Assembly: GCF_000264995.1 (NCBI RefSeq)
Contig: NW_006767445.1
Span: 256,370 to 320,369, forward strand
Length of the DNA stretch: 64,000 nucleotides
Source of the DNA: Punctularia strigosozonata HHB-11173 SS5
Taxonomy: Eukaryota > Basidiomycota > Agaricomycetes > Corticiales > Punctulariaceae
Direction: 5' to 3'
The notes beneath the pieces were generated by a model. That model made no database searches and was not told the origin of the DNA. It worked only from the letters and a program-made list of their open reading frames with translations. Each line of letters begins with the position of its first letter. The stretch's first letter is position 1. This document shows positions 35,301 through 45,473 of this stretch, piece after piece. The translations under genes were made by a program, and so were the position numbers.

Positions 35301-35408
35301 AACACACACCTTCCACACGGTGGGTGGTGGACACTCGATGAAGTTTTCTGTAAAGATCGACTTGAGCACTTCGATTTCTTGCTCCTGCAGCTCTGCGTTG
35401 GTCGCCAT
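29345..35408 (-). CDS. GCN2: eIF2-alpha kinase GCN2
   Basis: A long multi-exon gene, starting ATG at 35408 (MATNAELQEQEIEVLKSIF) and stopping at 29345-29347. In order: an RWD domain (to ~34850) that binds GCN1 in known homologues; a charged coiled stretch with ERELERKAMNA (~34600); a pseudokinase domain (~34450-33600); the eIF2-alpha kinase domain (~33290-31750) with KGGFGSVVKVRHR, YAVKKIKL, HRDIKCANIFI, VGDFGLAT and GTRLYIAPE. It carries the long acidic Ser-rich kinase insert typical of the family. A histidyl-tRNA-synthetase-like domain (~31610-30110) has RYHIGDVF, HHRKTFRNGVCFEV and SFGFWSPRRCDVYV. The C-terminal domain (~30080-29345) ends RYLLLVSVRDERVGLL. The kinase phosphorylates eIF2-alpha when uncharged tRNA accumulates in amino-acid starvation. 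No disabling change was seen in the parts I checked; not every intron was mapped. Confidence 0.93.
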
Positions 35409-36121
35409 ATCATGTCCTCAGAAAGAGTTATATGTCGGCAAATGGTGCGGGGTAATTGCGAGGAACTGTGGTGATAGAACCTGCGCGGTCGGTCGGTCGA
35501 GCAGAATGGCGTGAACAGGGGAGGACCCGAGGGACCTCAGCAGTTCAAGCCTCCATGAATGCCAGCAAGATGGATATGAAGATTTGTGCAACGAGGTTGA
35601 GGTCAAAGGTCACCGCGACACCCTTGACTCGTGCTGTCCCCAAAGGGCGCGAGGCGCTTTACCTGGCCTTCTTTATCGCGAGGTTTGATAGCCGAGTCAC
35701 GTGCTATCATGGTCGTTGTGACTTATTCGGCGTTCGTCGCCTTTGCTTCTGGACATTGTCATCTTTGCATATTCATAGAGGAACTGAACAAGTTCTCCAT
35801 GAACGTTGCTCTCACAGTATCAAAAGACCATCTAGAACTGACATTCAAGCTTTAGCTTTGGTCCCTTCAATCACCGGGAGCCAATTGCAAAGTCAAACTG
35901 GCGACAACAGTCATCGGTACAGTGGTATACGCAGAAAAGCATTACACACAGCAAGACGGGCTCCCCTGAGGGAGCCTCTAGGTATATCGACAGGTATATC
36001 AAGGAACAACAAACCACTACGCAGAAGAGAGACCAGATTCCTCCGTATCATCATCAAGGCGCCGGTTGCGTACAGGATCTAAAACCATTTAGGCAGATAT
36101 CAGCGGCTGCCGAAGCGCCAT
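35409..36121. other. Intergenic region between the second CK2 alpha and GCN2
   Basis: About 710 bp, holding the GCN2 promoter and the 3' end of the diverged CK2-alpha gene. A plus-strand frame of ~200 codons crosses it but starts without ATG, has no conserved content and overlaps the GCN2 start, so I treat it as chance. ATGATATGG at 35413-35405 gives an overlapping out-of-frame ATG five bases before the GCN2 start. Confidence 0.45.
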
Positions 36122-37606
36122 TCACAAGTAACCGTGCTGACCAAAGTATCGGTGACAAAGCGCCTCGCCCGCGGTAAGGCGTTCTGCGGGGTCGTATCGC
36201 AGGATCTTGTCCAGGAAATCGACCAGCTCGTTTGACACGCATTTCCTGTTGTCCTGTGTCACGAAGCGACTCCAAGGCTTACGCGGCCATCTTTGAGTTC
36301 CACGTTCAGTCGAGCGAACCAGTACGGAAAAGGGAATATGTATGCTGACCTCTCGAGAATATCGTCAAAGTGAGGATCCAGCGCGATATTGTACCTGATA
36401 CCCCGATGAGCAAATACGGGAGCGGAAAGTCGGTCGCATGCGTACTTGTCCAAGAACGCATACAAGTCATCCGTTCCGAGAACCTTGGCGATCTTAACCA
36501 GCTGGTCGTAATTATCATGTCCGTGGAAGAACACGTTCTTCCTGAACACCTATTCCAACACCGGGTCGGTTAGTGAAAATGCATTACTAGCATCTGCGAC
36601 GATCTCACGATGCCTGCCAGGACGCATCCAAAGCACCAGACGTCGAGGCTGTAGTCGTAGTACCCGTAATCGACGAGGAGCTCCGGGCTCTTCCAGTTAC
36701 GCGTGGCGACCCGGCACGTCAGGCGCACTCCAGGGTGATAGAACTCCGCGAGACCCCAGTCGATCAAACGCAGCTATGCCCAGGTCCATACGAATTAATG
36801 TAGATGCCAGGAATGCGATGAAACGGCTCGGACTTTACGCTTGGCATGGTCAATCACGATGTTCTGAGGCTTCACGTCACTGTACCCAATATTAGCGGGC
36901 TCCTTGTCATTGAGGGAAGTGTAGCTTGATCTTACCGATGCATGATGCCCTTGGAATGACAGAATTCGAGTGCCTATGCGCAGAAACTCTCAGCATAGTT
37001 ACATACAGCACGCGCTGGTACGTGGAGAAAAACCATACCTTCAATAGCTCGAACATGTAGAACCGCACATCCATATCCGTCAACCTGGGATAAAGCACCT
37101 TGTGGTCCACCGCGTCCACATACTCCGTTACCAAACTCGGGATCCTCGACGTCGGGTCTCGCACGACGTCCAGCAACTGCACGATGCTCGGCCCGCCGCT
37201 GAGGTTCTGCAGCACCTTGATCTCGCGCTTTATCTTCCTCTTCTTCACTGGCTTGAGAACCTTGATGATACACTTCTCGTCGCTGGACGTGTCTAGACCG
37301 AGAAACACCTATACGACGATACCGATATCAGAACCCGCTCATTCACAGTGCGAAGATTTCCGCTTAAACCTCTGAATATTTCCCTTGCCCTACTTTCCGT
37401 ATCAGTTCATACCGCTCTGTAGATCCCCACAGAACTTGCACATTCTCTAAGACGTCACATACAGATCAACTTTGGAGACAATATCGCATAGGACGCCGTT
37501 CCCTACCATACTCGTACCACGTCGGTCCCATCGACGCGTTCACGTTCGCATAGACCTTCGAGACATGCAGGACCTCGCGGTCGGAGTCCATCGCCTGCGC
37601 TTGCAT
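36122..37606 (-). CDS. Diverged second CK2 catalytic subunit alpha
   Basis: The start [19 protein letters not shown] is at 37606 and the stop at 36122-36124. The exon pattern follows the copy at 27099-28697, including the intron between DK and YNIALDP. Glycine loop [12 protein letters not shown]-Lys cluster [37 protein letters not shown] and HGHDNYDQL are kept, so an active kinase is expected. It differs in otherwise fixed places: the activation segment reads [13 protein letters not shown] instead of [13 protein letters not shown], and the following helix reads [15 protein letters not shown] instead of [10 protein letters not shown]. The tail after CHRYF is only GQHGYL. CK2 acts on acidic Ser/Thr sites. 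This copy is probably a paralogue with changed regulation or substrate range. The frame is open and all splice sites checked are sound. Confidence 0.88.
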
Positions 37607-38024
37607 CTCCCAGACAGGCCACGCCAACGAGACGGGCGACGTCGGTGGTCAAGAGGACGACGACCGCTGCGCATCTCATGATCGCCATCCATCACATCGT
37701 GCACAACAGCACCGAGAACGTGCACGATAAGGATAGCCTGGTGACCAATCCACTCCTAAGTTACTCATGAAACATTTACGTAAACGCTGGTGCATGCATG
37801 CGAAGCCCGAATAATGCCCATATCGCCACACTATTCGAACAAATATATTCAACCGTCCAGCACTGTTAACTCCTCGCGGCGGACAGCGTAATGTCGCAGA
37901 ACATGGGGTACGACCATAAGCATATGTTGCATACACCTCTACCACAGAACATCCTGGAGGACATTGAACCTGTACCGACATGCTCCTAGGGCGCTCGACG
38001 AATACCGAGATGGCGTCCGCATTT

Positions 38025-39105
38025 TTAGAGCTTGCCAAGGCTGGCAGCGGCGATGTTCTGGCCAGCAGCCTTAGCGCGCTTGCGAAGCTTCTGCGTCGAC
38101 TTGTTGCCGCGGAGACCTCCGCCCCAGACACGGCGCTGTTCCTCGTACTTGTCGGTGCTGAAGGATGCAATTGATATCTGACGTGATTGTGGGATAGTGA
38201 ATGACTTACAAGTTGGCCTTCGCAGCGCTGACCAGCGTGCTCAGCTCCTTCTGGTCCTCGGACTTGACGTCTTGGAGGGTGAGAACAGCGGCGGTCTTCT
38301 TGTGGACCACTGTGCCAAGACGGGCCTTGCCCTTGACGATGACGTACGGGACACCCATCTTGCGGCACAGGGCGGGTAGGAAGACAACGAGCTCGATAGG
38401 GTCAACGTCGTGCGCGATGACGACGAGGTTGGCCTTCTTGGCCTCAATGAGAGCGACGGTGTGGTTGAGGCCGTACTTGACGAATAACGGCTTCTTGTCC
38501 TGCGCGAGTCATGAGCAAAAGGCCGAAAGCCGCATGTTGAACGTCATACCTTGGTCGGCTCCTTGCCCTCGGCGGCGTCCTTAGCAGCGGCATCGAGGCG
38601 CGCCTTCTTCTCCTGCTTGGTCTCCGGGCGGTACTTGTTGAGCAGCTTGAAGAGCTGAGTAGCGGTGTTCTTGTCGAGAGTGTGCGAGAACTGCGCGATG
38701 GAAGGGGGGACCTTCAGGCGCTGGTGGAGGATGACCTTCTGGCGCTGGAGGCGGACGTATTCGGGCCACTTCACGAAGCGGGTCAGGTCAGTCTTGTGCT
38801 GGATGTCCTGCCCTGCAGAATGGATTAGATACAATCCAACATCGGAAGAGCGAAGACGTGCCGATGCCGAAGTTCTTGGGGCGCGACTCGAAAAGCGGGT
38901 TCTTGACCTGCTTGGTCGACTTGCTGGCACCACCGGGAGCGGGGGCGGGCTTCTTTCCCGATCCGGCTTTGGCTTTGGGCGGCTGGTCATTGAGACGAGT
39001 GTTAGCAACGAGGACGTCAATTGAATGACCGTCGCCGTCGCCGTCCTCGGAGCTCTAACGCCTACCCACCGAAGTGAGCAGACCCAGCAGAAGCGTCATT
39101 GCCAT
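38025..39105 (-). CDS. RPL8: 60S ribosomal protein L8 (eL8, L7Ae family)
   Basis: Minus-strand exons encode [34 protein letters not shown] and [19 protein letters not shown]. The L7Ae RNA-binding core follows ([36 protein letters not shown]), and the protein ends [14 protein letters not shown] at 38025. It is a structural protein of the large ribosomal subunit. The PPKAK start needs an upstream exon. The best fit is ATG at 39105 ([12 protein letters not shown]) spliced from a GTGGGT donor, but an untypical N-terminus makes this uncertain. The second intron (38813-38861) starts with GC instead of GT. The remaining introns are GT-AG. A single copy is expected, and the gene looks functional. Confidence 0.92.
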
Positions 39106-40953
39106 AGAGGCTCAGCATAAAGTTGTTTAAAAAAACAACCGCTGGCTACGTCTACAAGTCCGATCAGCACATGAGCGGAAAAGGTCATCCGACTCGACAC
39201 CTTACCATCCATCTCATTTCTTCATGATTTTGAGACGAATAACGCAGTAGAGCATTCCGAGGACGTCGAGGGCTCCACCGGGAGTATTCAGCTCACCATT
39301 TCTTGATCTTGAGGCCGGACGGGAAGGGAGTGGAGGAGATGGCGGCGTGGTAGAGCGTGGGATTCAAGAGTCAAGACGAACAGATTCCCAATTTGGTCGG
39401 AGTTGTCGGAGTTTCCCCCCTGCCGAATCAAAGCGAACCTCCTTTGTTAAGCTCATTGCTCGCAGTTGTTGACAGGATATCGATCTTGATTATGCAGAGT
39501 ATGGTGAATCTTGTGAAGCAGCTTGATCTAGGCCACACTCTGCTAGCTAAGCCCTTATCTGGCTCTTCGGCTGCTCTTGGGACAGGGCCTCGCTCAACCT
39601 TGCACACCCTTCTGAACAATTGCATTCGGAGTCTGGACGATATGCTATGCCAAGTATCGCCACTCCATGATCAGGGATTGAACTTAATCTGCCCTCAGAC
39701 CATATACCTCCTGCTCTTCAATGTGTTGTCGGATGCGGGTTTGCGTGAATTACCTCCTGTACGATCAACGCCAATGGAGCGCGGCTCTGCCAATGTGATC
39801 TAACCCTCGCGGCTTCCTTACTTCTCGCCAGCTTCGCATACCTCTTTCAGGCATAGAGGATCATCTGTCTCACCAGCGCATCAAGTTCTCGCCTCGCTCC
39901 AGGGCCCCTCTAAGGTCGAAGCCCGAATCTTCAAGGCCCGCCACGTCGTTGCGAGAATGTCGGCCGTCGCATATTGTGCGGCGAGCCCACCGCTGCGCAT
40001 GCCAACTGCGGGGCTCCAAGGGAAAACGAGCGAAGGAATGAGACAAGGGAGACTGAATGCGCCGCCACAGCTCGGGCCTGGCATCCACGCCGCAACGCCA
40101 AACTGCCGCGAACAATGTCCTCGGACCGGGATTTGGGCCAGCGTCCGCAGCCCTGAACTCCGATCCGAGCACGCGGAAACGATTCTATTGAATTGGATGC
40201 TAACCGTGTGTGCACGCATGAGCAAAAACCGGACTTCCACTCATCAGGTTCTCCACGAAGGATATCTAGAGGAATGCAGACCTTGTCACGCTGAGGCAAA
40301 GATGTACGTACGTAGTACGTACATCGTATTTCGAGCTTGTTGTCCTGACTTCTGACAGACAATTCTGCCCGATCGGTGATTGGCAATGGTGATTTCTCGG
40401 TCCCGACTCGTTGGTCATAGCCGTCTCACTGTGCACGTTCTCAGCAAGTTCTTAGACTCAACGTTATCACCAACCCTTCGAGTGCCTTTTGACAGGTGTC
40501 TGGGTGCAGAAGCTATTTCTCCGTTGATGATCACTCCTCTGCGCTGCCCGACAATCGGACTGAACCACAATCATGCAACTCCGGGGAAAGTAGAAACCAT
40601 AGGTTTGGAACTTCAGGCTTCAGTGGTTCGCATATTCAACTCAGTGCGTGATTGTTACACCACAATTCTACTGAGAAGCTCCTGTCATCCAGAGAGCTCA
40701 ATCATCCGCGTATCACACACCACCACGGGTATCCGCTATGTTGGGATACAGTGAATGCATCGCAGAAAAAAAGAATGTCTGATTAGTCATTGTATAGTAA
40801 GAAAGTCCATGGGCCAAATAAAGGAACGACCGTAAATAGTTTGGAATTCCCTATATTGTCCAATGATGACGATGGCAACGACGGTGACCGTCATACCCCC
40901 AGGGCAAGAGAAGAGAAGAAACGGGCGATCCCATAAGCACACTCGCCAGCTCG
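39106..40953. other. Gene-free region upstream of RPL8
   Basis: About 1.8 kb between the RPL8 start and the amylase stop. A plus-strand frame of ~148 codons at 39357-39803 and one of ~124 at 40380-40754 show no recognisable domains and no exon partners. I do not annotate them as genes. A 25-bp perfect palindrome with a 3-nt centre lies at 40301-40325. Confidence 0.45.
40301..40325. repeat. 25-bp palindrome (11-bp arms, 3-bp centre)
   Basis: GATGTACGTAC at 40301-40311 is followed by GTA and then by its exact reverse complement GTACGTACATC at 40315-40325. It lies in an intergenic region with no gene within 600 bp. It could form a hairpin or bind a dimeric factor. Confidence 0.7.
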
Positions 40954-42864
40954 TTAGAGCTTCGCGCCGGTGTGCAGGGCGATGGCCCAATAGCCACGCA
41001 CGGTGGCGGTAAACTTGCCGCCGGCGACGGTGAACGTGGAAGCGCTGCAGGCACCGCTCGAGATCGCGCCGTCAATGACGTTGCAGTATGTTCCGTCCGG
41101 CAGGCTGGTCGTGAACGTCTTCGACCATGCGCCGCTCTCGTTGTTGATCGCTACGAAGCCAGCAGAACCTGAGAAAATCGGATGTGCGCCGTATCAGTTA
41201 TTTCTGTTGTCCCTCTGGACCTCCGCGGATCAACAGGAAACGCTACGAACCTCGGCCAAATGCGATTTGGTTGGTGGAACCTTGCTGCCAATTCGACACC
41301 GCCGCGCTGCCCACGGTGTTGCGGAAGGCGGCCATGCCGGCGATGGGCGTCCAGCGGTGCTGGCAGAGCCAGCCGTTGACACCTCCGGAGCCGTAGCAGG
41401 TTCCGTAGTCTGTCGAGGATCATCAATACTTATTCCCCGCAGGATGACACGCGGACGTACTGCCGTTGGGTCCTCCGGCGTCAGTGTTGTCGAAGGTGTA
41501 GCTGGATAAGATTGTGGGTGTGCCGTAGGGGTACGCGAGCATGAAGACGTGAGCCAGGGTGTAGGAGTTGTTGGCGCTCTGGTACGTCAAGGATCCCGAG
41601 CCATGCTCCGAATCGTGGGTAGCAACAGTGACAGAAGCGCCGCTGGACGCAACAGCGACTACGATTTGCTCGTGAGCGTCGGGCATACAGAGGAGCCAAG
41701 ATGCAACGAACACTTCTTCTCAATGCCGTTAAGGGAAGCGAGGTTGGTCGACGTGAAGGCCTTCTGAAGATCACCGTAGTAGTCGGATACGGTGACGTCG
41801 CCTATGAAACACATTCAACAAAAGTGGTGACCTTGTTCGACAAGGCACATACCAAGAGTGTTGTAGCTCTCGGGAGGGATGGGTTGGCCGCTACCGAGGG
41901 CTTCCTGGGTGATGTAAGGCTTGCTCGAGAGGCGCGATACGATGTTCGAGAGCGAGTCGATATTGACATCTGTACTGTCGTTAGCTACCCGTTTGGCCCG
42001 AGGTCATCGAGCTCACGTTTAGCGGCGTCGAGTCTGAAGCCGGCGACTCCGAGCGACAAGAGATCGTTGCCGTACTGGGCCAGTCGAGAGCGCACGTACT
42101 CCGTCTCAGTGTTGAGGTCAGCGAGATTCTCGAGTTGACACGTCTGAAGCTGAGTTTTGTTGCCCCAGTCCACTGTGCTGACATTTAGGCTGCTGCGATG
42201 ACAAGCGCGTTGAAGAACGTACGGATCGCGTCACCGGTGGTGCCGCAGTAGTGAAAGTCGAAGCCGGAGTAGGTTCCCGGGTAGTCGTAATGAGTAAAGG
42301 CTGAGGTGAGGGGGTGAGCTTGTTTCGCGCGTCGGATGAGACGTCAACGTACTATTGCCTGCGACGCCACTTCCGCTATCAGTACCGGCCATGTGGTTCC
42401 AGATCACATCAGCGATGATGTTGACGCCAGCAGATTTGCACGTCGAAACCATGTTGGCAAATTGGTCACGGTTACCACGCTTCGAGGTGAGGGTGTAAGA
42501 TACCACTGGGACAGCGTTACTGCATGCACACGCCGAAGATCAGTAGGCACGCGCACCTTGATAGTCCGTCCACCAAGAGTCGCCAGTAACATGTTCGGAT
42601 GGCGGGGAAATTTGAACCCACTCGTACCCTGCGGGGCCGAGGTATTGCGTGCATTCTTGGGCTATACTATCCCAGTTCCATTGGAAAAGTTGAACGATGA
42701 TTGCTATTGCGAGGTCCATGAACTTGTTGATTTCCTTCTACACGTAAGCAGAGCCACGTACGTTTGCCGGATGGTGTGCGGGATTCGAGTGGTACGGCGG
42801 AGACGGCATTGCGTGTCGTGGCGATGGCAAGGAGCGACAAAGTCGGAAGCATTGAGCGTACCAT
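40954..42864 (-). CDS. Secreted alpha-amylase (GH13)
   Basis: The start is ATG at 42864, or the in-frame ATG four codons on. The N-terminus ([19 protein letters not shown]) is a signal peptide. The mature part has [40 protein letters not shown] and the catalytic motifs [12 protein letters not shown] (Asp nucleophile), ITQEALGSG (Glu acid/base) and VATHDSEHG (third Asp). It ends [19 protein letters not shown]. At least six short introns interrupt it; not all were mapped. The enzyme cleaves alpha-1,4 bonds in starch or glycogen outside the cell. No starch-binding CBM20 follows the catalytic domain, and the C-terminal region is the usual all-beta domain C. All three catalytic acids are present, so it should be active. 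Confidence 0.9.
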
Positions 42865-43930
42865 GGCTGAATATTGAATCTTGAAGGGGATCGTCGAGAG
42901 GGAAGAAGGGAAAGGTGTGTTGTAACCGCAAACCCTCTCGGGTAGTCACCACCCTCATGTTCATCATGATCGCCGTCCTATTGTTGGCAACAACAGCCAC
43001 CTCGCGGGCAGCAGTTACCGGCAGTCTCGATTCATGACCGCCTTGTTCTCTGCTTTGCGGCCTATGGGCGAACATGCTGGTCCAGTACAGAATGCAAGTT
43101 GTCGAATAGAGCATATGCCATATCAAACATTCCTCGTTCTTCGCGCGAAACCATCAGATGGCCTTGTGAACCTCCTGAAGCGGAATACAAGGCAAGGTTC
43201 AAGTTCGATATTCATTGGTATCGTTCTCTTCGTGCCAGCAGGTGCGCGTCAGAGCCTCAGGACGAGGAGAAGGGCGGAGACATGATGGGGTACGGGAGCG
43301 TGTGTGCATCTCCGCTGGTCTGAGTCCTCCTGCCATCACTGGTCTCAGGTTGCGCAGCTTTGAGCGACTATACCAAAAGCGAGAGTTCGCCGCATCCCAT
43401 GCGACCAACACCGTCCGCCGCGCCCAACCTCCACTCGCACCACTCTGTCCACTCATCCCTTATTCACTTGGTACCCACCCTGGGGACGTCGAGTGGATGA
43501 CGAAGGACCGGTAGCGGGTCGGCCTCTTCCGCTTGCTTCTTGCTCTTTTTACTCCAAAGAAGCCCGGCGCCATTGACTGAGAATATGAACCTGGGTACAG
43601 AATTCTCCTCAATGTCGCGCTCGTCCCACTCCGGAAATGAGAATGTTCCTCGGTATGGGTTGCTTGGTTCGCCACCGTCCAATGGCTGTCTCACAGTACA
43701 TATCGACTAATATCCTCCCAGGGGTATGTTGGAACGCGCGCCCTTTTCCCCTGACCTTGAGCTTGCGAACAATGGCAAGGATCCGGTTGTGATTCCGTAC
43801 AGTGTGTAATATGAGCCGCCGGCATGGCACGCCATAGAACCATAGAGTGAGGTTTGTTTGTGCTGTCGCTTTATCAGCACTGGTTCTCGAGGAGAGATAG
43901 ATCCTAATCGTCTCTCAAGTGAACCTCGAT
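42865..43930. other. Intergenic region between amylase and SDR genes
   Basis: A divergent region of about 1.07 kb. A minus-strand frame at 43464-43694 (PRFIFSVNGAGLLWSKK) reads like real protein but has no start, partner exon or domain I can name. It may be a gene fragment. The rest holds the promoters of the amylase (-) and the SDR (+). Confidence 0.4.
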
Positions 43931-45473
43931 ATGCCTGCCGTCCAGCCCGGAAGCAAAGTACTAGTCACTGGCGCCAACGGCTATATCGCCGTTTGGGTGG
44001 TCCGAAATCTGCTCGAACATGGTTACTTCGTCCGCGGGACCGTCCGATCTGAAGCCAAGGCGGAGTATCTGAAGACGCTCTTCGAAGATAAGTACGCGGA
44101 TAAGTACGAGTTTGTGATCGTGGACGATATCACCAAGGTGCGTCCTGCCGGTCACGGCTCTCCTACTACGCATTCCAGCGTGATCGGCATTTCGTCCCCA
44201 GGAAGGCGCGTTCGACACCGCTGTCCAGGGTGTAGACGCCGTCGAGCACACTGCGTCACCGTTCAACACTCATTTCGAGGATCCAGAAGTAAGCAGGCAA
44301 TTGGACACGCCATTCCTCTACTCACGATCCTCGCATTAATCAAGGACTTCATCATCCCTGCCGTCAAAGGCACTACCTCCGTTATCGAGAGCGTCCTGAA
44401 GCACGGGTACGGCCTCTGCGCTACGCCACGCCGACATCGTTGACATAATACTCTACAAATTCATACAGCAAAGATGTCAAGAGAATCGTCGTTACGTCCT
44501 CTTGCGCGGCTGTCCTGCATCAAGATCCCAATCCTATTACGTACAGCGAGAAGGACTGGAACGAACAGGCTGCTAAGGAAGTGGAGGAGAAAGGCCGGGA
44601 TGCCGCTGCTATGCAAAAGTACCGTGCGTCGAAGACCCTGGCAGAGAAAGGTTTGTCATCCTCGTCCGTAAATGCCCAATTGCGTGATGCCAACCGGAAC
44701 TCCGAGCGTAGCCGCCTGGGATTTGTACAACAAGAACAAATCATCCGTAGGCTGGGACCTCGTGGTTCTCAACCCACCGTATGTGAGTATCTCGCAGGCA
44801 AATCACTGTGGCCTCATGCTCGGGACTGATTCAGGGCGCGCCAGGTCTTTGGAGTACGTATCGTGCCGCGACGGATCAGCAGTTATCGCGCGGATCTGAC
44901 CTATTTCTTTCACAGCCTGTCATTCATGACGTATCCTCTCCTTCCTCGCTAAACACGTCGATGCTGGACTGGTATGACACGGTCGTCAAAGGCACGAAGG
45001 ACGAGAATACTCTCGCCACCTCGGGTAGCTGCTGGATTGATGTCCGTGATCTGGCCGAAGCGCATAGGCTCGCGATCGAAAAGGAAGCGGCTGGTGGGGA
45101 ACGAATCATCGTTTCCGGAGGTTCGTACTGCGCTGCATATGCACCTCGTCCCTTGAGTGGCTAACGCAACGTGTTGCACGACCAGGTCACTTCAAGTGGC
45201 AAGATTGGGGTACCTTCTATTTTTTTAACGACGCCATGTGATCGGCACTGACCGCTCTTCCATATCTTCGCAGTTGACGCTGCTAACTCGATCACACCGC
45301 CGATTTACGACAAGCTCCCAAAGGGCAAACCAGGGGCAGGCAAGGGCCTGGACGTCGTTCACCTCATCAAGTACGACGTGTCTAAGGCGAACCGTATCTT
45401 GGGGCTGGAGTACCGTAGTATCGAGACCGCGACGAAAGACACGCTCGAGGATTTCAAAGCCAGAGGCTGGTGA
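43931..45473 (+). CDS. Extended short-chain dehydrogenase/reductase (GRE2/dihydroflavonol-reductase type)
   Basis: Nine exons: 43931-44137, 44202-44288, 44345-44406, 44469-44650, 44712-44782, 44845-44853, 44916-45120, 45186-45209 and 45274-45473; all in phase, 348 aa. The N-terminal NADP Rossmann motif is VLVTGANGYIAVWVVRNLL. The catalytic Ser region is IVVTSSCAAV and the Tyr-x3-Lys pair is in YRASKTLAEK. Then come VLNPPYVFGPVIHDV and CWIDVRDLAEAH, typical of the family. These enzymes reduce aldehydes, ketones or methylglyoxal with NADPH in the cytosol. Exon 6 has only 9 nt (Val-Phe-Gly) and is needed for the conserved NPPYVFGP motif. No pathway partner is adjacent; a link to the aldehyde-forming NRPS-like enzyme 28 kb away would be speculation. 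Confidence 0.92.

Noticed and set aside
35456-36082. 208-codon plus-strand ORF between GCN2 and the second CK2 alpha
   Set aside because: No ATG start, no conserved content and no partner exons; treated as chance.
39357-39803. 148-codon plus-strand ORF
   Set aside because: Starts with GTG, no domain, no exon chain; could be real only with transcript evidence.
43464-43694. Protein-like minus-strand frame (PRFIFSVNGAGLLWSKK)
   Set aside because: No start, no domain I can name and no joining exons; at best a gene fragment.
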